Assembly (NCBI GenBank): GCA_019044685.2
Contig: JAGTXX020000011.1
Span: forward strand, 496,001-560,000
Length of the DNA: 64,000 bases
From: Nannochloris sp. 'desiccata'
Lineage: Eukaryota; Chlorophyta; Trebouxiophyceae; Chlorellales; Chlorellaceae
Direction of reading: 5' to 3'
A model generated the notes under the pieces. The model made no database searches. It was not told the origin of the DNA and saw nothing but the letters and a program-made list of their open reading frames with translations. Within the stretch, counting starts at the first letter, position 1, and each line of letters starts with the position of its first letter. Below are positions 39,585 to 49,946 of the stretch, piece by piece. Position numbers and translations under genes: made by a program.

Positions 39585-40149
39585 TGTCGCTGTCAGCAAC
39601 CACAGGTGCTGTGCAGAGAGAAGGTGCGCTTTGCTATCATTCCAATAACTAATTTGCTCTGATTACAACAAGGGACTGCCGGAACACGCACCTTTCACAA
39701 GATCCCTGCCCCTGATTTCCATGGGTTGATGGCGAAATATATTGACTTTTCCTGCATCTCTTCTTTATTTTCATTATTGCAGATTACTTGATGGGTATAT
39801 TACAGATGCACGGAAGCATGGGGTTCCTAATCACAAGCTAGTAAGCTGGATCCGGCGTAAGATCGGTGGCCATATCGTCATTGTTCGTTACAAGGGTGAT
39901 GGCACTCTCGGCTGTGCTGTTCCCTGTGTCTTCTGTCAACGGGAACTTATCAAGTATGACATTCATATTCATTGCATTACAACAAATGGTACGTGGTATA
40001 GTGGGCGTGTTGACGATATCAACGCTCCTCCTGCTGTATTTACAACAGGACAGCGGAGAATGCTCAAGCTCCCACCACCGCCACCGCCACCACCACGACA
40101 AAGAAAAACACATCACAATTCAAACGCACATCATCGTAACAAAGCTTAA
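39581..40149 (+). CDS. Small PCxxC (deaminase-like zinc motif) protein
   Basis: The best model has three exons (39581..39623, 39673..39724, 39783..40149) and 153 residues. The first intron is only 49 nt with a weak acceptor; the second runs from GTTGAT to TTATTGCAG. The core reads ARKHGVPNHKLVSWIRRK, IVIVRYKGDGTLGCAVPC, VFCQRELIKYDIHIHC and TNGTWYSGRV. The PCxxC after a 'DGTLGCA' turn recalls the zinc-binding half of cytidine-deaminase-like folds, but I do not see the HxE half. The C-terminus is Pro-rich (eight consecutive Pro) and then His/Asn-rich. I have no confident family name. The third exon is the best supported. Confidence 0.65.
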
Positions 40150-40420
40150 CCATTTCTGTTTCTTTTCTTCTCCCTTTTGACTCTGTTCTTTGCTCTACTT
40201 TATGCCTTATATTCCTAGCTGCTTTTTTATTATAACCCTTTATAGCTCCTTCCTGAGATCGTAAACACACACAACTTTTTCTTTTTTAAACGAAAAAATG
40301 AAATAAAAAGAAGAGTTCAAACAACAACAGAAGGTGTGAATTGATAAGAATGCATTTTGACGTGGTCTACTTACTCTAAACTAGGATTTCTCTATCTATA
40401 TTCTATGAACTTTTCCAAAT

Positions 40421-41301
40421 TTATTTGATATATTGGCTGACCCAGCGGAAGCCTTCTCCATACCCCATTCTCCTAACCACACTGCACATAAAAATCTCAA
40501 CTGGGCGGATATTTGAGTCCTTAAGATCCACTTTCCCCTTTCCAGTAGTCAGATTAGTGAGTCCCAGTGCATAACGGAGCTCATCTTCAGATGCTGCTTG
40601 TGGGATATCAATTTTATTTCCCAAGATCATAAATGGGACCTCGCTAAGAGAGTCATCAGAAAGGAGGGAATCGAGTTCTTTTTTGCTTTCAGGGAAGCGT
40701 TCTCTGTCTGCAGAGTCAACCAGAAACACAATGGCATCTACCTTGGCGTAATAATCCTTCCAAACCTTGCGGGCAATCTCGTGACCACCCAGATCAAATG
40801 CTTTAAAATTGATACCCGCCATTTGAAGCTCCTGGGAATTAGTAAGGAAAGAATAGATTGAGATATAAGACCAGCTAGGATATATCTAGTGATATTTACT
40901 GTACATTAGTATAGTTTGGTGATTAAATATGTCTTAAACGTACCTCAGAGGTGGGATATTGAGTAGGCTGATGTTGTGCGAGCCGCTCGTCCTTCAACAT
41001 GTGCATCAGCGTGGTTTTGCCAGCGTTATCCAGGCCTAGAAAGAGGATCTTGGCATTTTTATTGTAAAGACCTAGGCTGTTGAGCACACTATAAAACCTG
41101 CAGTTGCATAAATCAACGAATTCCTTGAGAAACTTTGTCCGATTGATTCAAGATGGCGAGCAACAAGGCGAAGCTCTACAAGGCCATCGGCCTCTAAAGA
41201 CTATCCTTATAAATCCTATGTCATATCCGCAGAGTGTGAAGCAAACTGGGCGACTCAACGAAGTGCTTCGATTTCTAAACTCACCAATTCCAGAGAAACA
41301 T
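40421..41301 (-). CDS. SAR1: SAR1-type small GTPase (COPII coat initiator)
   Basis: Three exons, complement of 41285..41301, 40944..41097 and 40421..40831, encode 193 residues, the normal SAR1 length. The 17-nt first exon gives MFLWNW, the membrane-inserting N-terminal helix of SAR1; the join continues [21 protein letters not shown]. Motifs are the P-loop [15 protein letters not shown], switch region [19 protein letters not shown], the NKID guanine box and the final [21 protein letters not shown]-bound SAR1 recruits SEC23/24 to the ER to form COPII vesicles. It shows all plant SAR1 diagnostics. Only ORFs starting at internal Met residues are visible without splicing. Confidence 0.96.
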
Positions 41302-41636
41302 CGTCGCTAGCCTGCACTGACCGCCAAAGAGATCGGAAATTCAGGTTCTACAGTTGTGATCAAAGTGCAATGGAGCCAATGGAGCAACGGAGCGCTCCTT
41401 TCAAGCGACTTCTTCTCAGGAACGCGCAGCAGCACTAGGCCCAGCGTTTATACCCTACATTTGCCAGCGTTTGACCAACTCTCTATTACTGCTGTTCTCT
41501 ATAGAAACCTACTTATATTAAATGTTACATAGGGAGGTGATACAAATTAGTAGTTTAAGCATAGTAAGAATCAACGCATGGATGCATAGAGAGACAACGG
41601 GCTGTGCACTATCTTTGGAATACTGTAGTATTTCAG
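41302..41636. other. Spacer between SAR1 start and uricase end
   Basis: A 335-bp spacer between tandem minus-strand genes. It should contain the uricase 3' UTR and the SAR1 promoter. No other feature is seen. Confidence 0.35.
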
Positions 41637-42862
41637 CTAAAGCTTGCAGTGAGGGGCAGTGGCGGCTGACCTGGTTACTGTTGCCTCTATGTTACCATGA
41701 GGCTCAGAAGTTGCGATGTACACATCGTTATCAAACTTACTTGTAATAGGAGTGCAGGGCAGGAAGTGCAGATTCGGCATATTTAAGAAGACACTCTCTA
41801 TTTCAGGCACCCTAGAAGAGAAGGAAAAAGAAAAAAGATTAGCAACGACAGCAAAGAAGATACAAAAAAATGGAATTTTGGCACCAAGTAGACACTTGAA
41901 AATACGCCTATTTTTTATTAAAAGCACTATTTTAGAAGTATTGAACACCTATTAATTAGTCAACCTACCTATTAATAGCAATCTTCGCCATTTGGAACAA
42001 AGTAAATTGCAAACTTGGCGAGTACACCCCACAATTTGCCGGTCCATAAAACCCTTCCAAAAGCGCAGCACGCGCAGCAGCATATGCAGCACTGAAATCT
42101 TTTGGAGGCCTTGTAGAAGAGTATTTCCATGTAGATGTAACCACAGTCGCAGCCATTCGCTCAGTAACATCAGGTAAAGATGTGAATTTATCATGAAGAA
42201 AACCGACATAGCCACTTTGAGTTGTTTTTAATACTTTCAGGTCTTTAAGTCCCGCAGTAATCTCTTCGTTCCCGGATTTATCTACCTCAACGTAACAAGT
42301 ACGTGTTTCTGTGCCCTCACCTACGTAGCCGTGGATATGGGGCCCTTGTGGGGTTTGTAAACGGCGCCAAGGGGCCTCCTCAACAGTAACTTTAGCTTTG
42401 CTCACCAAAGGGTACGTTTTAACAAAATGGCGAGCTAACGCAAGTGCATACTCTTCAGGAGAGCACCTGCTGGACATTTGTTTGGCTATGTAATACACTG
42501 TGTTCTTTTGCGTATCAGTTGACGTCATTCCGGCATTGGATTCGGTGAGGAATGCGTGCGCCATGTCGCTTTCAAGCATCGAGTGGACCTGCCACTCAAC
42601 AAAGTGATGCACTGTAGAGAAGATAGTATGTATATGGAAGGTGAAAAGAGGTGAGTAAGAAGAAGAGTGAGAAGGAATATTCAATTATAGTGGCCCTGTT
42701 GGGCAACAGTGGGGGAAGAAGAATGGCGTATTTCTTTGCTTGTTTGAAAAGTGAGTCCCTTTATCAGGTTTAATATGACTCTAGCATACCTGACCCTTCT
42801 CTCCAAACCCTGCCAAGACGCACTTTGCTTTTACCATGCTGGTGGAGAGCCAGGTGAGCCAT
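41637..42862 (-). CDS. Urate oxidase (uricase), peroxisomal
   Basis: Three exons, complement of 42790..42862, 41969..42611 and 41637..41811, encode 296 residues. The joins restore HGKSKVRLGRVWREGSVHHFVEW at the N-terminus and AINRVPEIESVFLNMPNLHFLP near the end, both family signatures. Uricase oxidises urate to 5-hydroxyisourate without cofactor. STDTQKNTVYYIAK carries the catalytic Thr region, KTTQSGYVGFLHDKFT is the second signature, and EPHGNIEATVTR is the third. The C-terminus HCKL ends in CKL, a variant of the SKL peroxisomal signal. Many algae use purines as a nitrogen source, and glutamine synthetase elsewhere in the window would capture the ammonium. Confidence 0.95.
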
Positions 42863-43624
42863 TTCGGAAGTTTAGATCAATTAAAGAGATTATTTAAAAA
42901 ATGATTAGGTTCTACAACCTGAAAGCTGTGTTAGAGGTCAAACAATGTGCAGATCGATAATACTAAAATAGCTGGAAATAGTTCTGAGCAGATGTTCCGC
43001 GAGCTAGGGTACTTCACTTGCCCTAGTCAGTGTAATGCCCTCCCCCCCGCCGGGGTCAGTTCAATGCGTACTCTCGTGAGCAGGATCTACGTATCCACTT
43101 TACTTTCTATTCTCAGCCTTCTCACGCTTGCTTCTTTCTCTAAAGGTTCATCAGATCGGATTGCAAATTTACTGCGAATGACATACTGGAAGACACAATA
43201 GCTGGAAGGAGAAGAGCAAATAACGATGCCTTTATAAAAAGGAGGGGGAAATAACCAAAGGAAAATTATCTTATCTTTATTCTCCGAAATTTATTATAAA
43301 CAGTTACCACTACCACGTTTTCGCGGTAATGGTTATGGAAAGATACTCGACATTAATTAACAAGGAAAAAACATAAACAGCAGAATACGAATGGAGGAAA
43401 CAGACAGGATCGTACCACATTCAACAAGAAGAATTTAAAACAGCAACAGAAAGGAATAGGTTCAAAAGGGGTGAAATATTTCGCCGTTACTCGCCTTTTA
43501 AATGGGCCAAAACGGGTCAAGATGAAGAATAAAAGTTAGTTTACACAAGACATAAAGGTAAATTCCCGTTAATATCTATTGATATATTCACTGATATATT
43601 TATTGAGATGATTAATTTTCTACT
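42863..43624. other. Intergenic spacer, 762 bp
   Basis: Spacer between the uricase start and the stop of the acidic protein gene, both minus strand. The plus-strand ORF at 42947-43201 has no family signature. The part 43260-43620 is AT-rich and probably holds the 3' UTR of the acidic protein gene. Confidence 0.4.
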
Positions 43625-44917
43625 TTATTTACCATAGAGAAGCCATTTAATCACATCCTCATCCCCTGGCCTAGACGCATGGACTGCATGAATAGCAGCT
43701 GCAGGGGAGAGCCAATGTCTATTAGGCAAGCTCATAGCGGGAGCCAGATCTAAAGAGCGGTGATTACTTCTAAGGTTGAGGCCAGAAAAAGATGAGGTAT
43801 CAGCCATGACCCTCTCTAATAAAGCATTGTCATCAAGGATAAAATCGACTTCGATCTTCTTAGAAGGATCGAGTAGTACATTATTAAGGTCCTCGCTTCC
43901 AGCATTGGAACCCCACCCGTTGTTGGGTGTCGTGGCCGCGATAGCAGCAAATGGAGAAGGTTGAGAAGGATCAGGCTCGGGAGCAGCATCTCCAGGTTGT
44001 TGTTGCACTTCTGCTTGAGTTTCCAGAGCATTCTTTCGTTTTCTCTGAGCTGCAGCACTGCCACCACTACCGTCCGAACCAGAGGCCACTTGTCGTTGTT
44101 GCTGTCGCAACAAGCCGCCTTCAGCAGGAGAAGAACCTCGGCGAGCATCACTGGAGTTTCTGCGCACGTGTAGTTTGATTCTAGTCTTATTAGCAGGCTT
44201 TGATCGTGGCGCTGTCGAAGGAGCTGGCAGTGTCTGCGATCTGAGCATATTTGTACCACTAGCTCCACCGGTACCGGCAGCAGCATTAAGAAGACCCAGT
44301 CTTGCTGGCAATCCCTCAGTCACCATCAGCTCCGCTTCAGCTGCACCTATATCTTGCACTAGTTCTTCTAGACTAGGCACGTCCAACTCTTCAAAGCAGA
44401 AGTCTGGGATATCCAGTGGAAGGTCCGATAAATCAGGAATGGGTAACCCTAGTCCTTTTAATGTAGCACCGTCGTACACAATATGATTAGGCTCCGCTGC
44501 AGCTACTGCTGTTGGACCAGGAAGGGGTTGTCCAAAGCTACCGCCACCTTGGCGGCTCATAGGATCAGTTCCATTGCTCATAATTGTTCCCCCACTATCA
44601 TCGTAGCGTAAGGCTGGAGCTTGGGAATCGTGAGGAGAAGAGGGGCCCGGGGGGACGAGAGGCACTGATCCTCCAGAGCCGTGATGATGTCCATTTCCAA
44701 GGCCAACCGCAGGCGTATCCGCTAGTGACGGGGGCTGACCCCATGAATATGATCTTCGTATTTCTTTTAGGCGGTCGAGCTGGCTTTGTGCAGAAGGCTG
44801 TTGTTCGCCTCCAGGGCCAGCATGATTACCCAAAGCTATATTTCTGATATCATGGGAGGACTTTCTCAAAGCAATGTCCTGGTCGGCTCCACCAGGGAAG
44901 CCAATATTGCTACGCAT
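43625..44917 (-). CDS. Unknown low-complexity acidic/Ser-rich protein, possibly a regulator
   Basis: A single open frame of 430 residues with no domain that I recognise. Gly/Pro/Ser-rich stretches alternate with a notable central segment, LPIPDLSDLPLDIPDF then FEELDVPSLEELVQDIG. Its alternating acidic and bulky hydrophobic residues resemble a transactivation or short-linear-motif region. A basic stretch (NKTRIKLHVRRNSSDARR) and QRKRKN could be nuclear signals. The C-terminus (DEDVIKWLLYGK) is conserved-looking. The absence of stops over 1.3 kb and the clean codon pattern support a real gene. Confidence 0.65.
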   Translation of the reverse strand: MRSNIGFPGGADQDIALRKSSHDIRNIALGNHAGPGGEQQPSAQSQLDRLKEIRRSYSWGQPPSLADTPAVGLGNGHHHGSGGSVPLVPPGPSSPHDSQAPALRYDDSGGTIMSNGTDPMSRQGGGSFGQPLPGPTAVAAAEPNHIVYDGATLKGLGLPIPDLSDLPLDIPDFCFEELDVPSLEELVQDIGAAEAELMVTEGLPARLGLLNAAAGTGGASGTNMLRSQTLPAPSTAPRSKPANKTRIKLHVRRNSSDARRGSSPAEGGLLRQQQRQVASGSDGSGGSAAAQRKRKNALETQAEVQQQPGDAAPEPDPSQPSPFAAIAATTPNNGWGSNAGSEDLNNVLLDPSKKIEVDFILDDNALLERVMADTSSFSGLNLRSNHRSLDLAPAMSLPNRHWLSPAAAIHAVHASRPGDEDVIKWLLYGK

Positions 44918-45820
44918 ATCAGTAAATTATTGCTCTGCAGGAATTACGTTGAATAGATATGAGCTTGCACAAATCGTCGTTTTTAAAAATCTCACCATGA
45001 AAAATAGGGGTTATAGTTGCCACTTAATGGTGCCTGGCCGCCATTACATGGTTCATTAACTCACCACAAATCATCACGACGAGGATTAGGCGGCAATCAT
45101 ATAGGTTTATCGCCGAACTTTTATATATTAGTAATTAAATCAAATTGAGACGGTATTGATGAGCACAAGGACAATATTTAGCGTGGAACGCCGGGAAGTA
45201 GTTGCGAACTTTTTAGAAACTTGAAAATATGATGGCAGCTGCGTGCTGGTGATGATGTTATCAATTGCGGGAGGATGAGCAGGGCCGGGAGGACGCGCGC
45301 TTGTAGGTGATTGTTACAGCGATTTTAGATTTCCTAATTCGAGACTATTCCTACAGAGGTTTTCTCCTCACAAGGTTACATATAGTACTCAGAACCGCAG
45401 GCAATCCGCCCCCCGCTCATAAATACCATGCATCATGTAAAGTTAGAACAGCAGAATAGCATAGGATAGAATAGCCGAAAGGAAAGGCATGCAGATTGGC
45501 AGACAGCAAGCAGCACAGGATATTACTGATAATCGTCAGATATTTTTACGCTTCAATACAGGACAGCAGTGGTCTACGCCAGTGCCATAGGGGGGTTCTG
45601 AGCATCGGCTGCATATCTGTACGCAAAAACTAATTGCATTCTTCGACCAAGTGCAGTATTGTGGAATACTCGGCCTCAACTGCTATAAAGGGGCGGTGAC
45701 GTAGGGGCGGTGACGCTCGGAACAGCTACCGATGAATAGGAAAGTGCTATACTTCCCGTTAATATTACTTTTAAAAGTGATTTCCTAAATTTTATACATT
45801 TATCTCAGCTCCAATTTGCA
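44918..45820. other. Intergenic spacer, 903 bp
   Basis: Divergent spacer between the acidic protein gene and the NIP30-like gene. It holds a 12-bp tandem direct repeat near its right end (separate entry). Otherwise I see only AT-rich and mixed sequence without a supportable gene. Confidence 0.4.
45690..45715 (+). promoter_or_regulatory. Tandem GGGGCGGTGACG repeat, putative promoter element
   Basis: GGGGCGGTGACG occurs twice, separated by TA, with a 14-bp period and ~106 nt upstream of the NIP30-like start. The central TGACGTA is a bZIP/CREB-type core and GGGGCGG is a GC box. Function is inferred from position and repetition. Confidence 0.4.
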
Positions 45821-46744
45821 ATGTCGGTAAGATCATGGGATCAAATTTATTGATTTTATTTTTTTGAGTGCCATTCTTATAGATAAATTCCAACCACATG
45901 CAAAACAAATACATGCAATCACGTAACTTAATAAACACCAGCATCGCATGCAGGGATTAGGTAAAGCGAGACCACAAGGAGGTGAAGTTGAAGACATTGT
46001 TCCTGAAGATGTCGCTCAAGATGAAGACTATAAAAGAGCAGTGCAATCTTTAGAGGATCAACAACACGGCCGAGCAGGGTGGCTGTTTGCACGTGGTGCG
46101 TTAGATAAAGGCGATCAAGCTTACCTGAAAGAACAAGAGCAGATTCAGAGACATGCAGAGGAGGCTCTTCAAGAAAGGGAAGCCGCGGAATTTGCTGTAG
46201 CGAGAGTGGTGGCTGAAAAAGAAGCCCTACAGAGGCGGGAAATGGCAACACGGAGAGGGCAGGGAACTGCAACCGATGCCACAAGTTTAGATAATAAAAA
46301 GAAGGAATTGAAAGTTGGGAAGTAAGTTTTTATTGAATAACATTGGAGAAGATTTCTAGGTTGCTTAATTATTTTCTATGAAAATCTTGAAAGTCTTTTG
46401 TATTTTTGTTTGCCAGGAAAAAGCGTTTGCTGCCTACAATAGTGAAAGCCAAATCTAGCGAACAGGAGTATAATTCTTCTGGGAACGGTGCATCGCTAAC
46501 CAAGAAGAGTAAAGCGACAGCAGAAGAGCGAGCAGAGGGTCAGCCTCTAGGGAAGAAAGAAGAAACCGCTGCTGACGATGAAGAAAAGAAAGAAGAAAAG
46601 GAAGGGGGCATTCTTGCAGGCTTATTGGGTGAATACGACAGTGCAGATAGCGATGATGATGGTATTGAGAAGAAAATTTCATCACGCCCGCAACAGCAAC
46701 AGCAAAATAAAACGCTGCCGTCTGCAGAAGATCTGCTCGGTTGA
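45821..46744 (+). CDS. NIP30/FAM192A (PSME3IP1)-family nuclear protein
   Basis: Three exons (45821..45826, 45954..46321, 46417..46744) encode 233 residues. The first coding exon would be just ATGTCG before a GTAAGA donor. The next begins at the GCATGCAG acceptor, giving MSGLGKARPQ; the nearby ATG at 45948 is part of the acceptor and less likely. The region RAVQSLEDQQ to REAAEFAVAR, with its GALDKGDQAYLKEQEQI stretch, matches the NIP30 domain pattern 'LDEDExxFLDxV'. The KKRLLPTIVKAKS segment matches the family's second conserved box. The C-terminus has GLLGEYDSADSDDD, the expected acidic end. In animals the family binds proteasome activator PA28gamma. Confidence 0.65.
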
Positions 46745-46989
46745 AAGAGAAAAAACTAGTGAACTCCCTAATAGTAGCCTGTGTTGACTCCTGCTTTAGT
46801 TTACTCATGTAGAGTGAACGTTCACTTCCAAAGAGAAGAAATCTCTTGCTTACAATCAATTTATTCGTAACTGAACCTATCAATTAGCTTTAAAGCACAA
46901 TGCACATCATATCTATTAATTAATTAATTATCATAACTAACTTATAATTAGATAATCAACTTATTAACAGGTATAAACAGCTTAAATCA

Positions 46990-48303
46990 TTATAAACCTG
47001 GCTTTCTGTGATACACTTGAGGCGGCAATCTTGAACCCCTATTCTCAATACTCTGTCGCTGTTGCTGCCCGCCTTGTAACCCAAGCTGCACTGCTGTGGG
47101 GCCTGATGCGACAATACCTCCAGGGTTTAACGGAAACAACTGTGTATAATAACTCCTTCTACAATCGTCAACGTCCACTGTATCAGCCAGAGTGCCCCCG
47201 CCACTTCCGTCGGCATTTATTGGGAGAGGTAGAGCAGCACAATCGATCAACCACGCATGTAAATTTGGGAAATCTGACCACCTTCTTGCTGAGCATTTAA
47301 ATACGACGCTGTACACAGCATCAAAGCGCACAGCAGTGGGGAATAGCCTGAGATCTGCCTCAGTGAAGTATTCCCCAGTTAAAAAACGACGGCTACCTAA
47401 TAATGTATTGAGTTCTTCGAGAGTGCTCCATAAGGCGTGCTGTGCTGTGTCATAGGCGTCCTGTGTGGTTGCAAATCCACTTTTGTACACCCCATTATTA
47501 ATAGGCTCGTAGATTTTTTCGTTTAAAGCGTCTATGTCTGCTTTTAAATGCTCTGGACAAAGATCAATCCAACTTTCCTCTCTCACACTCTTCTCACGAA
47601 TGCCACCGCCACCGCCGCCTTTCCCTCTCCCGGTACTAAGAAAAAATATTTCATTGAAGTTTCTAACAAGAGCTGCGCTTTCATTGCATACAATCCTTCG
47701 TGTTTTTTTATCTATTAATAACGGGGCAGTACACCTCCCTTTATAACCCCCACTATCAGCAGTACAAGCATCATATACCTCTCGAAGATCTCTGGCCTGA
47801 AATGCCGGTTCAGGGGAATTAAACACCCACCCACCTCTACTCGCCCTCTCTGGGTCATCTATCGCTCTTATTACAATAATATTATCGGTTAATCCGCGGA
47901 GCGCGAGGGCTAGAGCGACGCGGTGGCACCACGGGCAGGGGTTGCCCAGATAGAGCACGTAGCGATCATTTTCCGCAGGGAATTCTGGGTCGCCAATTTT
48001 ATGTTGGAAAGAGTAAGTTGGGCGCTTGTAGTCTCCGTCTTTGCTTTGAGGAGCAAGTTCACGCATGAATGCGAGCCAGATTTGTTGCCAACCAAACTTT
48101 GCTGTCTTGACAAGTGCGCTTTGGGGGAGCAGTTTTCCCGTCTTCTCAAGAATTCTGAAACCTCCCTTGCTTGAGGAGTCGCTGCTATTTTTCTGACTGC
48201 AAACGGGGATTAATGCGTGTTTTCTATGGTTAAATAATCTAAGACGGCCGCTAAAAGCATGTCGGGGAAGAAGATTCTGCGATATTGCTGTGTGTGTGAT
48301 CAT
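46990..48303 (-). CDS. Glutathionyl-hydroquinone reductase (Xi-class GST), probably plastidial
   Basis: A single exon encodes 437 residues from the ATG at 48303 (MITHTAISQNLLPRHAF), a Ser/Arg-rich organelle leader; an in-frame ATG 13 codons upstream is less likely. The enzyme reduces glutathionyl-hydroquinones. The catalytic motif is GNPCPWCHR (Cys123 to Cys126). Other family marks are ERASRGGWVF, CTAPLLIDKKTRRIVCNESA, the YEPINNGVYKSGFATTQ segment and RFLTGEYFTEADLRLFPT. The N-terminal half is the thioredoxin fold and the C-terminal half is helical. A Gly-rich insert (GKGGGGGG) interrupts the middle. The Gln/Arg-rich C-terminal tail is unusual for the family. Confidence 0.93.
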   Translation of the reverse strand: MITHTAISQNLLPRHAFSGRLRLFNHRKHALIPVCSQKNSSDSSSKGGFRILEKTGKLLPQSALVKTAKFGWQQIWLAFMRELAPQSKDGDYKRPTYSFQHKIGDPEFPAENDRYVLYLGNPCPWCHRVALALALRGLTDNIIVIRAIDDPERASRGGWVFNSPEPAFQARDLREVYDACTADSGGYKGRCTAPLLIDKKTRRIVCNESAALVRNFNEIFFLSTGRGKGGGGGGIREKSVREESWIDLCPEHLKADIDALNEKIYEPINNGVYKSGFATTQDAYDTAQHALWSTLEELNTLLGSRRFLTGEYFTEADLRLFPTAVRFDAVYSVVFKCSARRWSDFPNLHAWLIDCAALPLPINADGSGGGTLADTVDVDDCRRSYYTQLFPLNPGGIVASGPTAVQLGLQGGQQQRQSIENRGSRLPPQVYHRKPGL

Positions 48304-48537
48304 TGGATTTAATTGATCTGGGGTGGCATAAGCAGCGTGCATCGCATAACTTTTTCGAGAGAGAGCCCTGTGACTATTATGTGGGCTTTTATTTTTGCAA
48401 AATTTTATACCTGGGCAAGCAAGCGATTTGCACCAGAATTTCTAAGTTATTTTTCAGTGGCGGCCGTGGAGAAGGCAGAAGAACCTAATAAAAGAGCTTC
48501 ATGCGACAAGTGGTGCTGTATATTCTAATAAAAATAA

Positions 48538-49846
48538 ATGAATACAGCATGCTCTATTCTTAGCACAAGGATTAGATGCATGTCGTCTCAGCATCCTACC
48601 CAAATGTCTTCGATTAAAATCAGGCAATATTCACCATCTACTGACCGTTCTGAAGTAATTGAGATATGCAAAGACGTGTGTAAGTAGTGCTGACATGAGG
48701 GTACGCCTTTGCTTATGAATGCTTTCTATCATTCTGCTTGCATGAAAGTTGTATATTTTCAACATATTTATTTTTTCAGAACCAAAATATCCCGACGGCG
48801 GTTGCCGGAATTAATTTCTCACTTAATAATCTTTTCGCAGATGGTGGTTTCGACGCATTACCAAAGGTTATCGATACCTACCACACTCAACCTGACACCT
48901 ACATTTATGTGTGTGAAGCCGAAGGTACGTTGCAATCGCTTATTTGCTGCCAGCTACGAGGACAGGTGTTTTATATTTGGGGCGCTCGAACAAGGGATGT
49001 CTATCGGGGCAAGGGAATGGCAAAATTGTTGCTGGTAAGAAAGTAAAGCATACTGCATTGCTCTGCTTCTATTTCGCATTAACACACGATTAAATAGCTT
49101 GTTATTTATATAATTAACACTAATATTCTCTGCAGAGACATCTCGAGGTGCAGACCGCCTGTCTGTATTCGTTGGATTCGACCTCTATAGCAGGTTTTCT
49201 CTCTACGACCATACAAGAAAACGCTCCTATGAGGCGGATATTTAATCTTAATGGCTATGTAGAACACTGCCTAATAGACATAGTAAGCCTGACTTCTGAG
49301 AACATCAAAAACTTGAAAGAAAGTGACAGCAGCAGTCTTGTCAATGCAGACTCCATGACTTTGCAGTATTGTACTTGTGTTATTGAGCTTCAAATAGCCC
49401 TGAAAAGCCTTAGACACCATAGACAAGCTGCTAATCTAGACTCCACCAGTAGTAGTCATGACAGCACTGATGCGATACCACTAGAACCCAACTGGTTACC
49501 AGGTGAATATGTCCCTTGGCCCGTTGAATGTGACCAGGTGAAGTCATTCATTAAAGGAAAAAAGATTTTCATAGTTTCTTTTCCCAATGAAAATGCCAGT
49601 ACACCCACCACTGCACAAGCGGTTATTTTCCTGGGAATTGGCGACCATGGCTCGCCCTTTGCCGGGATCGTCGCGGCGTCTTGGCCGGCGCTGCTTGCTG
49701 CGGTTGAACATGCATTAAAGCTTGACAGTGGATGCACCAGGCTGTATATTGATAGATGCGATGCAATAGATCGAGAATTACTACAGCAAAAGCTTGATGG
49801 AGGGTTGAAGGATTACATAGTTCTTTACAAACCGTTGCTAAAATAA
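48538..49846 (+). CDS. GNAT-family N-acetyltransferase
   Basis: Three exons (48538..48679, 48841..49034, 49136..49846) encode 348 residues. The joins give EICKDVYGGFDALPKVID and RGKGMAKLLLRHLEVQTACLYSLD. The first ~110 residues show the GNAT pattern: entry strand (IKIRQYSPS), a TYIYVCEAEGTL strand, then motif A RTRDVYRGKGMAKLLL, whose RxxGxG/A loop holds acetyl-CoA. The remaining two-thirds is less clear but contains another GNAT-like C-terminal part. The substrate is unknown. This arrangement resembles N-acetyltransferase-16-like (histidine-type) proteins, which also have a long C-terminal half; that comparison is tentative. Confidence 0.75.
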
Positions 49847-49946
49847 ATACAGGTATACAAATATATCGTATTGATAGGATTAATAATAATAAAATATACA
49901 CAATTTTCCATCAGTCATAAAAAGATGCAAGGTTTCTTTATCATAA

